Positions 8,008-16,339 of a stretch of DNA of 22,350 nt are shown piece after piece. Source of the stretch: Bremia lactucae (Eukaryota; Oomycota; Peronosporomycetes; Peronosporales; Peronosporaceae); contig NC_090623.1 in assembly GCF_004359215.1 (NCBI RefSeq), positions 1,023,846-1,046,195 on the forward strand. The letters run 5' to 3'. Each line of letters opens with the position of its first letter. Positions within the stretch are counted from its first letter, which is position 1. The position numbers and the translations under genes are program-made. The notes under the pieces are model-generated. The model was not told where the DNA came from and did not search any database. It saw only the letters and a list, made by a program, of their open reading frames with translations.

Positions 8008-8865
8008 TCATGTTCGGAATACCCGAGAAAACGATCCAGCTTCAAATACTTTTCCTTGGGAACGTGCACCTTGCTGAAATATTTTTAAAGAAAAGGGTAA
8101 CCAGTTTGCATGGCAGCCAAACACCTTGACATTTGCGAGTATCGGCTTTTTCTTCGTCCATTCCTCGTAAGGAGTCTTGAGCGACAAGTGAGCACGAGTT
8201 GGCAGCCGATTACGAAGAAACGCTGCTGTCATAACTGCCTCACCCCAATACTTCTTGGCCAAACTAGCATGCTCAAGCATACACCGTGCACATTCGACTA
8301 GTGTGCGGTTCATCCTCTCAGCCACTCCGTTAAGTTCAGGGGTATACGGAGGCGTAAACTTCTGGATGATACCCCGATCAGCACAAAATCTGACAAACTT
8401 GGCTGACTTGTACTCGCCCCCGTTGTCACTCCGAAGCACCTTTATACGACTGTCAGTCTTGTTCTCGGCCATATTCACAAAGGGAGCAAACTTGCTGAAA
8501 ACTTCGGACTTGTTGCGCATAAGGTATACCGCGCAGTGCCGAGATTTATCATCGATGAAAGTAACAAATTACTTCATTCCACCGAAAGTTGGAGCCCTCA
8601 TCGGCCCGCACACATCACTGTGGACAACTTTGAAAGGGTCTTTTGTACGATCCGTTGAAGCTGATTGAAACTTGACGCGAGTTTGTTTGCCTAAAGCACA
8701 GCCTCCACATAGCTCCCACTGCTTGATAGACCGAATGTCGATCCCAGTAGCAAGGTTTTTGTTAACGATGGCTTCTAGTCCGCTGTAACCAATATGGCTA
8801 AGTCGAAGATGCCAAAGATACGACTTGGAAATGGTCGAGCTTTGAGACTCGCTTGCCATGTTCAC
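8008..8865 (-). pseudogene. Copia integrase
   Basis: One frame covers the zinc-binding LWHLRLSHIGYSGL...CGGCALGKQ (HHCC), the core with HSDVCGPM (first Asp), VLRSDNGGEYKS (second Asp) and ELNGVAERMNRTLVE (Glu), so the D,D,E triad is complete. The frame has one in-frame TAA at 8566-8568 in place of the Tyr that usually follows GGMK, and a TGA at 8893-8895 upstream. At the C-terminal end, after VKVFGCHA, about 30 foreign bases (around 8065-8110) shift the frame, and the expected VPKEKYLKLDRFLGY continues in the next segment. The enzyme would insert element cDNA into host DNA. Confidence 0.9.
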
Positions 8866-8892
8866 CGTCTCAACCGGTACTGGAGACAGATT

Positions 8893-9546
8893 TCACTTGA
8901 ATAAACCTTTTCCGACACGAATGCCGATCGTCCACTTGTTTTCTTTAAGCAGCACAGAGCTATACTTGCTGTCGAAAGTGACGGGTGCAACGTCCTTGGT
9001 GAATCGGCCAACAGAGAACAGGTTGCAACTCAGCTTAGGTATATGCCATACGCCCTTGAGTACACCTTTCTTCATTCCTCTTGGAGAAGGCATAGATATC
9101 ACGATGTCGCCAACGCCAACCGCTTGAACAATGCCACCGTCCGCGAGATGCACGCTTACAGAGTCAACCTTCTTGTAATTTCTCATGAACGTTTTGGTGT
9201 GCGACATATGCTGAGTCGCACAAGAATCGATTAGCAACACGGACGACTCTTGAGCTTCTCCGACCGAAAACAGATACTCGTCATGGTCCTCATCTCGCAC
9301 AACGTTAGCCCGCTGAAAACGCTGTCGAGAGTTGTTGTTGTGGTTCTTGTCTTGAATGCGCGAGGGACATGCCGCAATCCAATGACCTGTTTTGCCGCAA
9401 TAGTTACACGCGCCAGTCTTCTTCGCTGGCCGTCCATTGCGCTTCTTATCACTTGTCACGAACGTTGGCCAACTACGGCTCCGTCGCCGCCTTGCTCCTT
9501 GCGCTTCATATCCTCGTGGAGTAGCCGAGACGTTACGGGTTCCCAT
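8893..9546 (-). pseudogene. Copia gag knuckle and aspartic protease
   Basis: The frame contains a full CCHC knuckle, CNYCGKTGHWIAAC, near 9370-9410, and the protease segment LIDSCATQHMSHTKTFM, where the usual DSGATxHM has Cys in place of Gly. VHLADGGIVQAVGVGDIVI and VWHIPKLSCNLFSVGRF follow, as in Ty1/Copia proteases. It overlaps the gag frame by about 90 bases in another frame, so a frameshift separates gag from the knuckle here. It ends at a TGA that is in frame with the integrase segment. Confidence 0.88.
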
Positions 9547-10121
9547 GTCAGCGTGTCGGCACGCGACTCCAACGCCGTAATTAGAAGCTGATACAATTCG
9601 CTTAGACTCCCAAGAAGCGTGATCACCAAGTCATCTTCACTGACCGGAGCGTCGACTGCGTCGAGTTGTTCCGCTAGTGTCTTGAGCTTATTAATATGCG
9701 AGAGCACATCATCAGCTTCCTCCATCATAGCCGTAAAGAAACGTCGACGAAGAAAGATCTTGTTCGCGAGGCTCTTCTTCTCAAAGTGATCTTCTAGCTT
9801 TGACCATGCATCAAATGCCCCACTAGCCGAGCTAACCAACGGCAGCTGCGAGTCTTCCATCGACAGACAAATCGCAGCCATCGCCTTGCGAGACTTCCGT
9901 TTGTACGACGACTGATCCTGGGCCGATTTGCAGTCCTCGAACTTGACTTCACCGCAGACGACCTCCCATAGGTCACGCTCTTCGAGCACCATCTGCATCT
10001 TGAACTTCCACGCATGAAAATTGGTCCCATCGAATTTGTTGATTCGGGTCAATGTCGATTCCATGGCAGCAGATGCAGAGTTGATGGCGGTGGAGGCAGA
10101 GTTGAACGAGCTTGGGCTCAT
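9456..10121 (-). pseudogene. Copia gag protein (UBN2-like)
   Basis: A 221-codon open frame starts with ATG at 10121-10119 and contains FDGTNFHAWKFKMQMVLEE, a Trp/Leu-rich gag core, and DAWSKLEDHFEKKSLANKIFL, as in the gag polypeptide of LTR Copia elements. The start codon lies inside the primer-binding site. It forms the capsid in a live element. The frame is open to 9456 but leaves the knuckle frame near 9546, so the natural gag-pol protein is broken. Confidence 0.87.
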
Positions 10122-10125
10122 AACC
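10111..10125 (-). other. Copia primer-binding site, half-tRNA type
   Basis: The - strand reads GGTTATGAGCCCAAG directly after the LTR end. It resembles the Drosophila copia primer site (GGTTATGGGCCCAG), which pairs with the anticodon-side half of initiator tRNA-Met. The ATG complementary to the CAU anticodon is also the gag start codon. Confidence 0.7.
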
Positions 10126-10347
10126 TAAAGAAAAGGGCACTTATATAGTACGATGCAAAATGCAAAGTAAATATATTGAGGTCCTTAGTTCGCAAACTTA
10201 TTGCTACCTCTAAGCCAATCATTACTTCTAGCCAATCATAGTTCATAGAACCTTCTAGAAGCTTGTGACGTCATCACATGACGTCATTACCGGTACCTAA
10301 CTGGTATCTTACTGGTTTACTCTGCTGATCGAGACGCTACCTGAACA
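10126..10347 (-). repeat. Copia 5' LTR (222 bp)
   Basis: It runs on the - strand from TGTTCAGGTAGC (10347) to TTTCTTTA (10126), bounded by the primer site. The end is TA instead of the usual CA, probably a point change. It carries the regulatory blocks listed separately. Confidence 0.85.
10215..10286 (-). promoter_or_regulatory. Copia LTR control region: 2 CRE, HSE, 2 CCAAT
   Basis: Two perfect TGACGTCA octamers (10266-10273, 10279-10286) 13 bp apart are bZIP/CRE-type sites. A heat-shock-type array GAA-nn-TTC-nn-GAA occupies 10248-10260. Two GCCAATCAT boxes (10215-10223, 10232-10240) lie next in the direction of transcription. An AT-rich TATA-like tract follows at about 10169-10177. The CREs and the HSE core are also present in the other LTR. 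Use as a stress-responsive promoter is inferred from motifs only. Confidence 0.6.
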
Positions 10348-10366
10348 TCAATAACAACATCTTTAG

Positions 10367-10678
10367 CTATTCTGCCTCAGATATATGTGCGCTTGTTCGA
10401 GAGGTGCCGATCTTACCACTTCGAAAATGTCAACAAACCCAGCTCTTTACTTCTGTAAGATTGCAATATTATCGGAAGTGCTTCATGTTTTCAAATTTTG
10501 CTGGCAGATCTATATGCTCAGTGTGATGACAAAACTCATTCGTTCTGCTGCTGCTCTATGTCCATGCCTGCTGAGAGTGTTATGGATATCTAGACCGATT
10601 CATGTTGAAATGTACAAATTTGCGATAGAAATGGGTGGTCCCGACTCTGCTGCCTATTTGTTAGAGTGTTTGCTTTAA
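10367..10678 (+). pseudogene. vps4: VPS4-like pseudogene, last exon
   Basis: After an intron-like acceptor CATCTTTAG (ending 10366) the frame reads YSASDICALVREVPILPLRK, the VPS4 segment after the sensor-2 region, which continues the left part broken off at 5692. In a shifted frame, PAESVMDI (about 10571-10592) and VEMYKFAIEMGGPDSAAYLLE (from about 10608) match the linker and the C-terminal helix region of VPS4. A stop at 10676-10678 falls before the usual FGQ-type end. At least one frameshift and several stops separate the pieces. An ATG-less 98-codon frame here is just this exon. Confidence 0.78.
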
Positions 10679-11200
10679 TGTAATATGGTAAGACCAGTTT
10701 ATTCTGGATGTAATGTTCTGCTTGTCTTTGTAGTTATTCGATGTGTACATAGATGTAATTGTGTCGTTTGTGATCAGGATCTCTGTCCTCTTTTATATGA
10801 TGTGACCCAGTGAAGCAGTAATTAATCCTGAACCACTTCTAAAAAGGAGCCCATGTCATAAACTAGCATGCTTAAGTTTCAGGAGGCAAGATCCGATACG
10901 ACCATTGGCATTCATTGGCCATTTTTATAATTATGATAACTTCAACAGTAAAAATTGTGGAGTCGGCAAAATTGTGGTCATGTCTGTGACCGTAGTAGTT
11001 TGTCGGTGACCCTAGTATTAATGCCTGCGGCTGTCTTTCTGTTTTATCATAATTTAAAAAAGCTCGAGCTGCCATTTTTCAGCAATCGTTGACGGAAGTT
11101 AAATAGTTTTCGCCAAAATTAAGAAATCGACCGAGTGTATAAAATTTAAATCCTTTTTTTTATTGAATTGCAAAAAACGCTGGCTGGCCAACAATAGCTC
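10679..11200. other. Intergenic stretch with a MITE-like inverted repeat
   Basis: No coding sequence is recognisable. The right part contains an inverted repeat (10922-10939 with 11044-11061, perfect over AATTATGATAA/TTATCATAATT) inside a 9-bp direct repeat GCCATTTTT (10918-10926, 11071-11079). This gives a possible miniature element of about 150 bp. The second GCCATTTTTCAGC also resembles the oomycete initiator-type core promoter, 130 bp before SURF2. Confidence 0.4.
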
Positions 11201-11920
11201 ATGGCGGCACCGCCAGATGTGCAGCATCTCCTGGACCAGCATGAGTTTTTAAAGGTGGTAGAATCAAGCAAGGGTGATAGCAAGCACCTCCGTATCAAGT
11301 GCGAGATCACGCAGCATGAATTGGTACCGTGCGTCGATGTTATCGAGCAGCACCTTAAGTCAAAGAAATTTGTCAAAGCCCGTGACTGGTACAATCACGA
11401 CTACTCGCAGTACGAGCCTTATATCGTGCCTCACCGCAAATTGCCAAAGCAGCTATATTGCAACGTTACTGGTACTGTGTTAAACCGCATCCCGTTCGAA
11501 TTGGAGAAACACGTGCAAGGCAAGCGCTACAAACGCTTGAAACCGCATGTCAAGATTAAAGTCACAACAAGCGGTGATGACGAGATGCAGAGCAAGGAAG
11601 AGTTTGATGCTGATGCCTTTGAGCTCGAGCACGGAAAGGTCTTGTATTCAGACGACGAGAAGCACTCAGATCGAGAAGAGGAAACCGAACGCGCAGAGTC
11701 GATAAACGCCACGCAAGATCAAGAGTGCGACGACTTTGCCGATCTCTACCCTAAGGACGACTTTGACACTCTAAAGAATGAGGACAGTAGAAACCACAAA
11801 AATGAAACGAACGAAAAAAACAAGAAAGAGGTTTTAATCGCCGATTTAACCATTTCAAAAAAACGGTCTGGCGCCAAAATCCCCAAGTCCCGCGTAAAAA
11901 AAACAAAGCAAACGTATTGA
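11201..11920 (+). CDS. SURF2: Surfeit locus protein 2 (SURF2)
   Basis: An intact single-exon frame encodes 239 residues, close to the vertebrate protein in size. The N-terminal half holds the SURF2 core: LLDQHEFLKVV, then KHLRIKCEITQHELVPCVDV, YEPYIVPHRKLPKQLYCNVT, and LEKHVQGKRYKRLK (about residues 8-115), a pattern of short repeats with paired Cys/His. The second half is very acidic (about 125-185) and then strongly basic (KKRSGAKIPKSRVKKTKQ), suggesting a nuclear protein. SURF2 in animals has been linked to the nucleolus and 5S RNP; that role is not shown by this sequence. The start follows in-frame stops and the ATG is in good context (CTCATGGCG). It converges on biotin synthase, with only 53 bp between stops. 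Confidence 0.9.
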   Translation: MAAPPDVQHLLDQHEFLKVVESSKGDSKHLRIKCEITQHELVPCVDVIEQHLKSKKFVKARDWYNHDYSQYEPYIVPHRKLPKQLYCNVTGTVLNRIPFELEKHVQGKRYKRLKPHVKIKVTTSGDDEMQSKEEFDADAFELEHGKVLYSDDEKHSDREEETERAESINATQDQECDDFADLYPKDDFDTLKNEDSRNHKNETNEKNKKEVLIADLTISKKRSGAKIPKSRVKKTKQTY

Positions 11921-11973
11921 ACCTTTCCCCCACTTGATTCCTTCTTGCCCGTCTTCCATGTCTTCGTTACAAC

Positions 11974-13095
11974 TTACGCTACAGCCTCCGTAGCAGCCGC
12001 GTGCGTGACTTTCACAAGATATGGCGAAGCCTTGTGGGCGCTAAATGCTGGCTTGCCTTTCAACCCCAAGCTTTGAAACAGTTTCTTGTCGTGTTCAAAC
12101 GCAGGGTTCGCTGTCGTTAAGAGCGTGTCACCATTAAAAATTGAATTCGCCCCTGCGAGGAACATGAGCCCTTGCTCAGCGTCCGTAAACGACATGCGTC
12201 CGGCACTTAGACGGACCATGGTTTTCGGCATGAGGATCCGCGCAGTTGCAATCATCCGTGCCATCTCGGATGCTGTAACGGGAGGGATCTCTTCGTCATA
12301 CAACGGCGTCCCTTTCACCGATACAAGCGCATTTACGGGCACGGACTCGGGGTGTTTCTCCATCGTCGCAAGTGTATGCAAGAGCCCTACACGATCAATC
12401 GTGTCTTCCCCAAGACCAAGAATCCCACCGCAACAGACAGAAATGCCTGCATTCCGTACGTTGGCAATCGTCTCGAGACGATCGTCATACGTCCGCGTGG
12501 TAATCACCTTGGCGTAATGTTCGCGACTTGTATCGAGGTTATGATTATACGCCGAAAGGCCAGCTTCCTTGAGTTGTAGAGCTTGTTCGGAAGTTAGCAT
12601 CCCGAGGGTACAGCAAACTTCTAGATCGAGACTCTTTACTTGACGCACCATGTCGAGCACGTGTTTAAACGCATTCTTTCGACCGACTTCACGCCATGCG
12701 GAGCCCATACAAAAGCGTGTACTCCCCGCTGCTTTAGCACGACGTGCCATCTCGAGAACTTCGTCAATTTTTTTCGTTGGCTCGGGCTTGACAAACGTCT
12801 TGTGATGCGACGATTGGGAACAGTACTTGCAATCCTCGGTACAGCCTCCGGTTTTGATTGATAAAAGGGTACATTGTTGCACCTCGGTCGGATCAAAGTG
12901 CATGCGATGGACTGTTGCCGCTTGAAACACGAGCTCCAGGAGCGGCTGGTTGTAAATTGCATGGATCTCGTCCGTGGTCCAATCGTGGCGGACGTCCGTG
13001 GACAAACCTGGCACTGTCATGGAGACCGATGCTGTCTGCGATTGGTACCTCACCACGCTCGCACGGGTTGACGAAATGGCAAGACGTCGAAACAT
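11974..13095 (-). CDS. bioB: Biotin synthase, probably mitochondrial
   Basis: An intact 373-residue radical-SAM enzyme that inserts sulfur into dethiobiotin, the last step of biotin synthesis. The 4Fe-4S/SAM motif CTEDCKYC (C85, C89, C92) is complete. FCMGSAWREVG, EVCCTLGMLT and VCCGGILGLGE carry the three Cys expected to bind the 2Fe-2S cluster, and VRLSAGR supplies the Arg ligand. The first 25 residues (MFRRLAISSTRASVV...) are basic, hydroxylated and without acidic residues, typical of a mitochondrial presequence, in line with where eukaryotic BioB acts. The length fits the family plus presequence. Convergent with SURF2. The following same-strand WD-like gene ends 181 bp upstream. Confidence 0.96.
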   Translation of the reverse strand: MFRRLAISSTRASVVRYQSQTASVSMTVPGLSTDVRHDWTTDEIHAIYNQPLLELVFQAATVHRMHFDPTEVQQCTLLSIKTGGCTEDCKYCSQSSHHKTFVKPEPTKKIDEVLEMARRAKAAGSTRFCMGSAWREVGRKNAFKHVLDMVRQVKSLDLEVCCTLGMLTSEQALQLKEAGLSAYNHNLDTSREHYAKVITTRTYDDRLETIANVRNAGISVCCGGILGLGEDTIDRVGLLHTLATMEKHPESVPVNALVSVKGTPLYDEEIPPVTASEMARMIATARILMPKTMVRLSAGRMSFTDAEQGLMFLAGANSIFNGDTLLTTANPAFEHDKKLFQSLGLKGKPAFSAHKASPYLVKVTHAAATEAVA

Positions 13096-13276
13096 GGGAG
13101 GACGATGAGGGATCCGTCCCTTACCTCGTTGTTTTTCGTAGGAAGCTTTAGAATCGCAATATATATTGTTAAAAATCTAAAATCGCAATATATATATTGT
13201 TTAAAATCTAAAATCTGATGCGGTAAACGTAACCCGTCTAAATAGCACTAAATATATATACGTAATTTTAGATATT
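13096..13276. other. Intergenic region with AT-rich tandem duplication
   Basis: A unit of about 29 bp starting AATCGCAATATAT occurs twice in tandem (13152-13179 and 13181-13210) with a two-base change in the TA run. The region holds the biotin synthase promoter and the 3' end of the WD-like gene. Nothing else is recognised. Confidence 0.6.
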
Positions 13277-16200
13277 TTAATTCGGTGAAAAGATTTCCGC
13301 AAACAAAGTCGACGAGGAAAGCGTGGTGGCTTCTACGAAGTGATTGGGCAAAGTCGACAAAAACAGTGGAGAAGCACTTCCTAAGGGAGTTTGTGGTCGA
13401 GAAAGCCGTCGATACAAGTGATTAAATTGTTGACGCGCCCATAATGCCTTGGCTTGCATTTGCTGAAGGGCTAGAAGCTCTTGAATCTGGATCGCGTAGC
13501 TGGCACGAAGCTCGTGGAACTTGGCGGCGAGCTGCTTTTGATGTCGTCGAGCGAGGTGCTGGCGTTTATGATACTGATGCGCGACGCCACGACGCCAATT
13601 CATGGCATGCGTCGTGGTTTTCTTTGAATGCAATGCACAAGTACAGTCTACTTGCTTGTAAAGTCGTGCCCGATCGTTTGAGAAATTTTGTTTTAATCGC
13701 TCATTCTCGTGAGCAAATTGCAGCAACAAATGACTCTGTTCCATTGCAACAATGTCCATTTCCAAGCCATCCGACTCGGGTAATTCAGCTTCGGTGCTGC
13801 TTGACGCACGTGTGCCGTACTGATACATAACTGCTGTCAAAAGGGAGTCTTTGTCACTTTGAAACAACGACACGCTTTCAATCGCAGACTCCAATTGCTT
13901 TGGCAAGTTGGCATCATCGACTAGCGCAATCGATTGCGCTGTATTCTTGCTTTCCTTCTTAAAAACATCGTGCTTTTTGAGCGCATATTGGCTACAATCA
14001 AGACGCTTCTCCAACTTATCAACTAATTGAGCTTGCGGACTCGCTTGCGTATCACTCAGAGTAACTCTGTCCGTGACCATGTTGTGCTTTTGAGGCGATA
14101 ATGTCCACGAGAGTTCTTGCAATGCCGTGAAGTCTTTCGTTGCGTGCTTTCGTTGCTCCACGGGCGTTGAAGGATTCGAAGAACTTGACGATGACGAGAT
14201 CGAAACGACTGGAGACGCGGCACTAGTTGACAGCATAGTACGTTTTGGTGTCGTCACTGCTGCCATCTTTTCTTCAATCACATGAACCTTCTTGACCTGT
14301 TTGAAACTCGCGTTCCTTGACTCGTGCGAGCTTTCAACCATTGCGACGCAGCGACTTGATTGGCGCGTACAACGAGTGTCGTTTATCGTACTTGCACGCT
14401 CGTATCGACGGCGTTTAAGAGACAATTTGTCAGCTTTTTTAGAGTACTGGTGCGTACAATGTGTCGCACCACACGCTTGTACGTCGCTGCTGCCAACAAA
14501 AGCGCTATCTTCTCTCTTTAGATCACTACGCACAACGTACTTCGAGTCGCTCTGCAAAACCTCCTTCTTCGTCTCTTTGCAATGTAAAAACGCATTCAAA
14601 CTACGAACAACTAATTCGTTTTGATTCGCGGCAACAATCATCCATTCCTCCTTGTCCGTCTCTGGCAGTGGCAGTACTGCTAACAACCCATTCGTATTCA
14701 CTCGTGTTAGATCCGAGTATTGCGCTTGAAAATCCAGCGACGGATCTTCAAAGAATTGTTCATAGCCTTCAATATGCTCAAGTGGAGTCGCTAGACCCGT
14801 CTCGGGCTTTATTTGATGGTAAAACACACTGCCGTCGCTGCATCTTCCGACTGTAAATGGCGCCATGTCGTGGCTTGCCAATTTGCTCACACTTCGCATA
14901 TGACGTGGACCATTCATGTCTTCGATCCCTCGTCGTCGATTCATGCGGGGATGCCGCGCTCGTAGCGATTTTTCACGTCTTGACACGAGTAAAGCCTCCT
15001 CCTGCGCACGTAACTCACTGCTCGTGAGCGGTAAATCCAATTCCATACGACTTGCCGATAAAAGGTCGACGACGACAAGCGACTCCGTGCCTCCGTATGC
15101 ATAATTGCCATAGATCGCAAGAATATCCGTCGTTTGCTTCACGTCCATGTGCGATGTTTTCGAGACCGTGACGGTATTTTCCAGTGCCTTGTACTCTTCT
15201 TTCAAGTACCAAATCCGAACATTTTGATGCTCCGACTTGGATAGAATTTGATTTTCCAGTGTCGGATGGAATGTCATGAATTCCAATGAAATGCCATTCG
15301 TTTGCTTATCAAAGATGCACTCCCACGTCCATTTAAAAGGAGCGGTCGATTGCTGATAGAACCGCCAAAGATGAATATTCTTAATCCCGAGACCACAGAG
15401 AAGTCGATATTCAGTGTGATAGTGGCTCAAACGATTTACAGTGACACTCGTTACTGCAGCAAACCCTTTGAGCTTTGCGTCGGAAAACGTGTGGGAAATC
15501 ACAGTTGCTGTCGGAATTCCAAAAGTACTAATGTTATCGTCGTCGGAGCGATATGAAAGCATGTCGTTTGACGTAGGGAGCTCGATACTATCGACTTCAA
15601 ACGCTCGAATGTCCGTCGAGCCACGGTAGACGCCTGCAAAGATAAACTTCCCATCTTGTGGAATCGCAACGGTTACCATAATCTGCGTATACATACCTCG
15701 TGGCATGATTTGATCTACTAGCACTCCTTGACGGAACGTCACGGCATCGTGAGTCAACGGGTAGAGAGAAATCATTCCATTGTAAAACCCAACGACTAAG
15801 AATTTGCCGTTTGGAGCAATAGCAACGGAGGAGACTGTGGACGAAACCGCGAAATGGTACTCAAGTCCTGGAGCGAAAGCATTCGTAGCAACGAGAGGCG
15901 AAGATTTTTGATGTATACGTCGAGTATCACTTGATGTGGCGTTCAAAATGGCTTGAGTATCGTCGCTCGAGTAATTGGAATCGTCGTCGGAGCTACTGTT
16001 ACAAGAAGAGCTGCTCGAGGTTTCAATGGGATCATTGACACGCTTTGTTTTCGGTTTACTTGGAGTGCAAAAGTCGAGTTTCCGGGTTGGATCGGATCGG
16101 AAAAAGTTTGCACAGTGGCTGGTATTGGAAATATCTTCGAGGATGCGAGTGGATCGGGAGGAGAGTTTGGCCTTGTGGTGGAGCTTTTGAGTCTGTTCGT

Positions 16201-16339
16201 GTGTCATTGGCTTCGTGGACTTGAGCTTCCGTGTTGGCTGACTGCCAAGTGTGAGAGCTTTTAGTGGCTTTGATGCAGGCGGTGGGGATACGAAGGATGG
16301 CGAGGGAATCTTTCGTAAATCCCGTGTGGAGGTTGTCAT
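13277..16339 (-). CDS. WD40-like repeat protein with coiled-coil tail, unknown role
   Basis: An intact single-exon frame of 1020 residues. Residues 1-150 are low-complexity, basic then Ser/Asp-rich. Residues about 155-370 have WD40-type blades: TVSSVAIAPNGKFLVVGFYN with GMISLYPL, then VTVAIPQDGKFIFAGVYRGS, GLGIKNIHLWRFYQ and MTFHPTLENQILS with QNVRIWYLKE. Weaker blades run to about 560. The middle (600-800) is polar and disordered (poly-Ser, SSSSSSSNPSTP). Residues about 855-960 are helical and rich in Gln, His, Arg and Lys (HQYHKRQHLARRHQKQLAAK), suggesting a coiled coil. I recognise no orthologue outside oomycetes; a scaffold or cytoskeletal/ciliary-type role would be a guess. It is divergent from eIF2B delta. 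Confidence 0.8.
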   Translation of the reverse strand: MTTSTRDLRKIPSPSFVSPPPASKPLKALTLGSQPTRKLKSTKPMTHEQTQKLHHKAKLSSRSTRILEDISNTSHCANFFRSDPTRKLDFCTPSKPKTKRVNDPIETSSSSSCNSSSDDDSNYSSDDTQAILNATSSDTRRIHQKSSPLVATNAFAPGLEYHFAVSSTVSSVAIAPNGKFLVVGFYNGMISLYPLTHDAVTFRQGVLVDQIMPRGMYTQIMVTVAIPQDGKFIFAGVYRGSTDIRAFEVDSIELPTSNDMLSYRSDDDNISTFGIPTATVISHTFSDAKLKGFAAVTSVTVNRLSHYHTEYRLLCGLGIKNIHLWRFYQQSTAPFKWTWECIFDKQTNGISLEFMTFHPTLENQILSKSEHQNVRIWYLKEEYKALENTVTVSKTSHMDVKQTTDILAIYGNYAYGGTESLVVVDLLSASRMELDLPLTSSELRAQEEALLVSRREKSLRARHPRMNRRRGIEDMNGPRHMRSVSKLASHDMAPFTVGRCSDGSVFYHQIKPETGLATPLEHIEGYEQFFEDPSLDFQAQYSDLTRVNTNGLLAVLPLPETDKEEWMIVAANQNELVVRSLNAFLHCKETKKEVLQSDSKYVVRSDLKREDSAFVGSSDVQACGATHCTHQYSKKADKLSLKRRRYERASTINDTRCTRQSSRCVAMVESSHESRNASFKQVKKVHVIEEKMAAVTTPKRTMLSTSAASPVVSISSSSSSSNPSTPVEQRKHATKDFTALQELSWTLSPQKHNMVTDRVTLSDTQASPQAQLVDKLEKRLDCSQYALKKHDVFKKESKNTAQSIALVDDANLPKQLESAIESVSLFQSDKDSLLTAVMYQYGTRASSSTEAELPESDGLEMDIVAMEQSHLLLQFAHENERLKQNFSNDRARLYKQVDCTCALHSKKTTTHAMNWRRGVAHQYHKRQHLARRHQKQLAAKFHELRASYAIQIQELLALQQMQAKALWARQQFNHLYRRLSRPQTPLGSASPLFLSTLPNHFVEATTLSSSTLFAEIFSPN

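Larger units (their letters stand above)
5855..10347 (-). mobile_element. Ty1/Copia LTR retrotransposon, degenerate, inside VPS4 intron 3
   Basis: Read on the - strand the order is LTR (10347-10126), primer-binding site, gag, CCHC knuckle, protease, integrase, reverse transcriptase, RNase H, purine tract (5972-5961), LTR (5960 into the gap). Integrase before RT defines Ty1/Copia. The two LTR copies share the same start TGTTCAGGTAGC and the same CRE and HSE blocks but differ by substitutions and small indels. There are several stops and frameshifts, so the copy is non-autonomous, yet it is better kept than the Gypsy element. It lies between the intron-3 donor of the VPS4 pseudogene (5692) and its acceptor (10366). 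Confidence 0.93.

Noticed and set aside
8065..8110. A GT-AG intron of about 28 nt in the Copia integrase
   Set aside because: Too short for a spliceosomal intron; more likely an insertion or filler, though part of it resembles the LTR end (CCCTTTTCTTTA).
10140..10147. TATATAAG on the minus strand as the Copia TATA box
   Set aside because: It is only 14 bp from the LTR end, so a start 30 bp downstream would fall in gag and leave no R and U5; the AT tract near 10169-10177 is a better candidate, still unproven.
10385..10678. Independent + strand gene of 97 codons
   Set aside because: It has no ATG at its start and is a shifted-frame part of the last VPS4 pseudogene exon.
13444..16264. Several + strand open frames up to 131 codons
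   Set aside because: All are antisense to the intact 1020-residue frame and show no recognisable domain.
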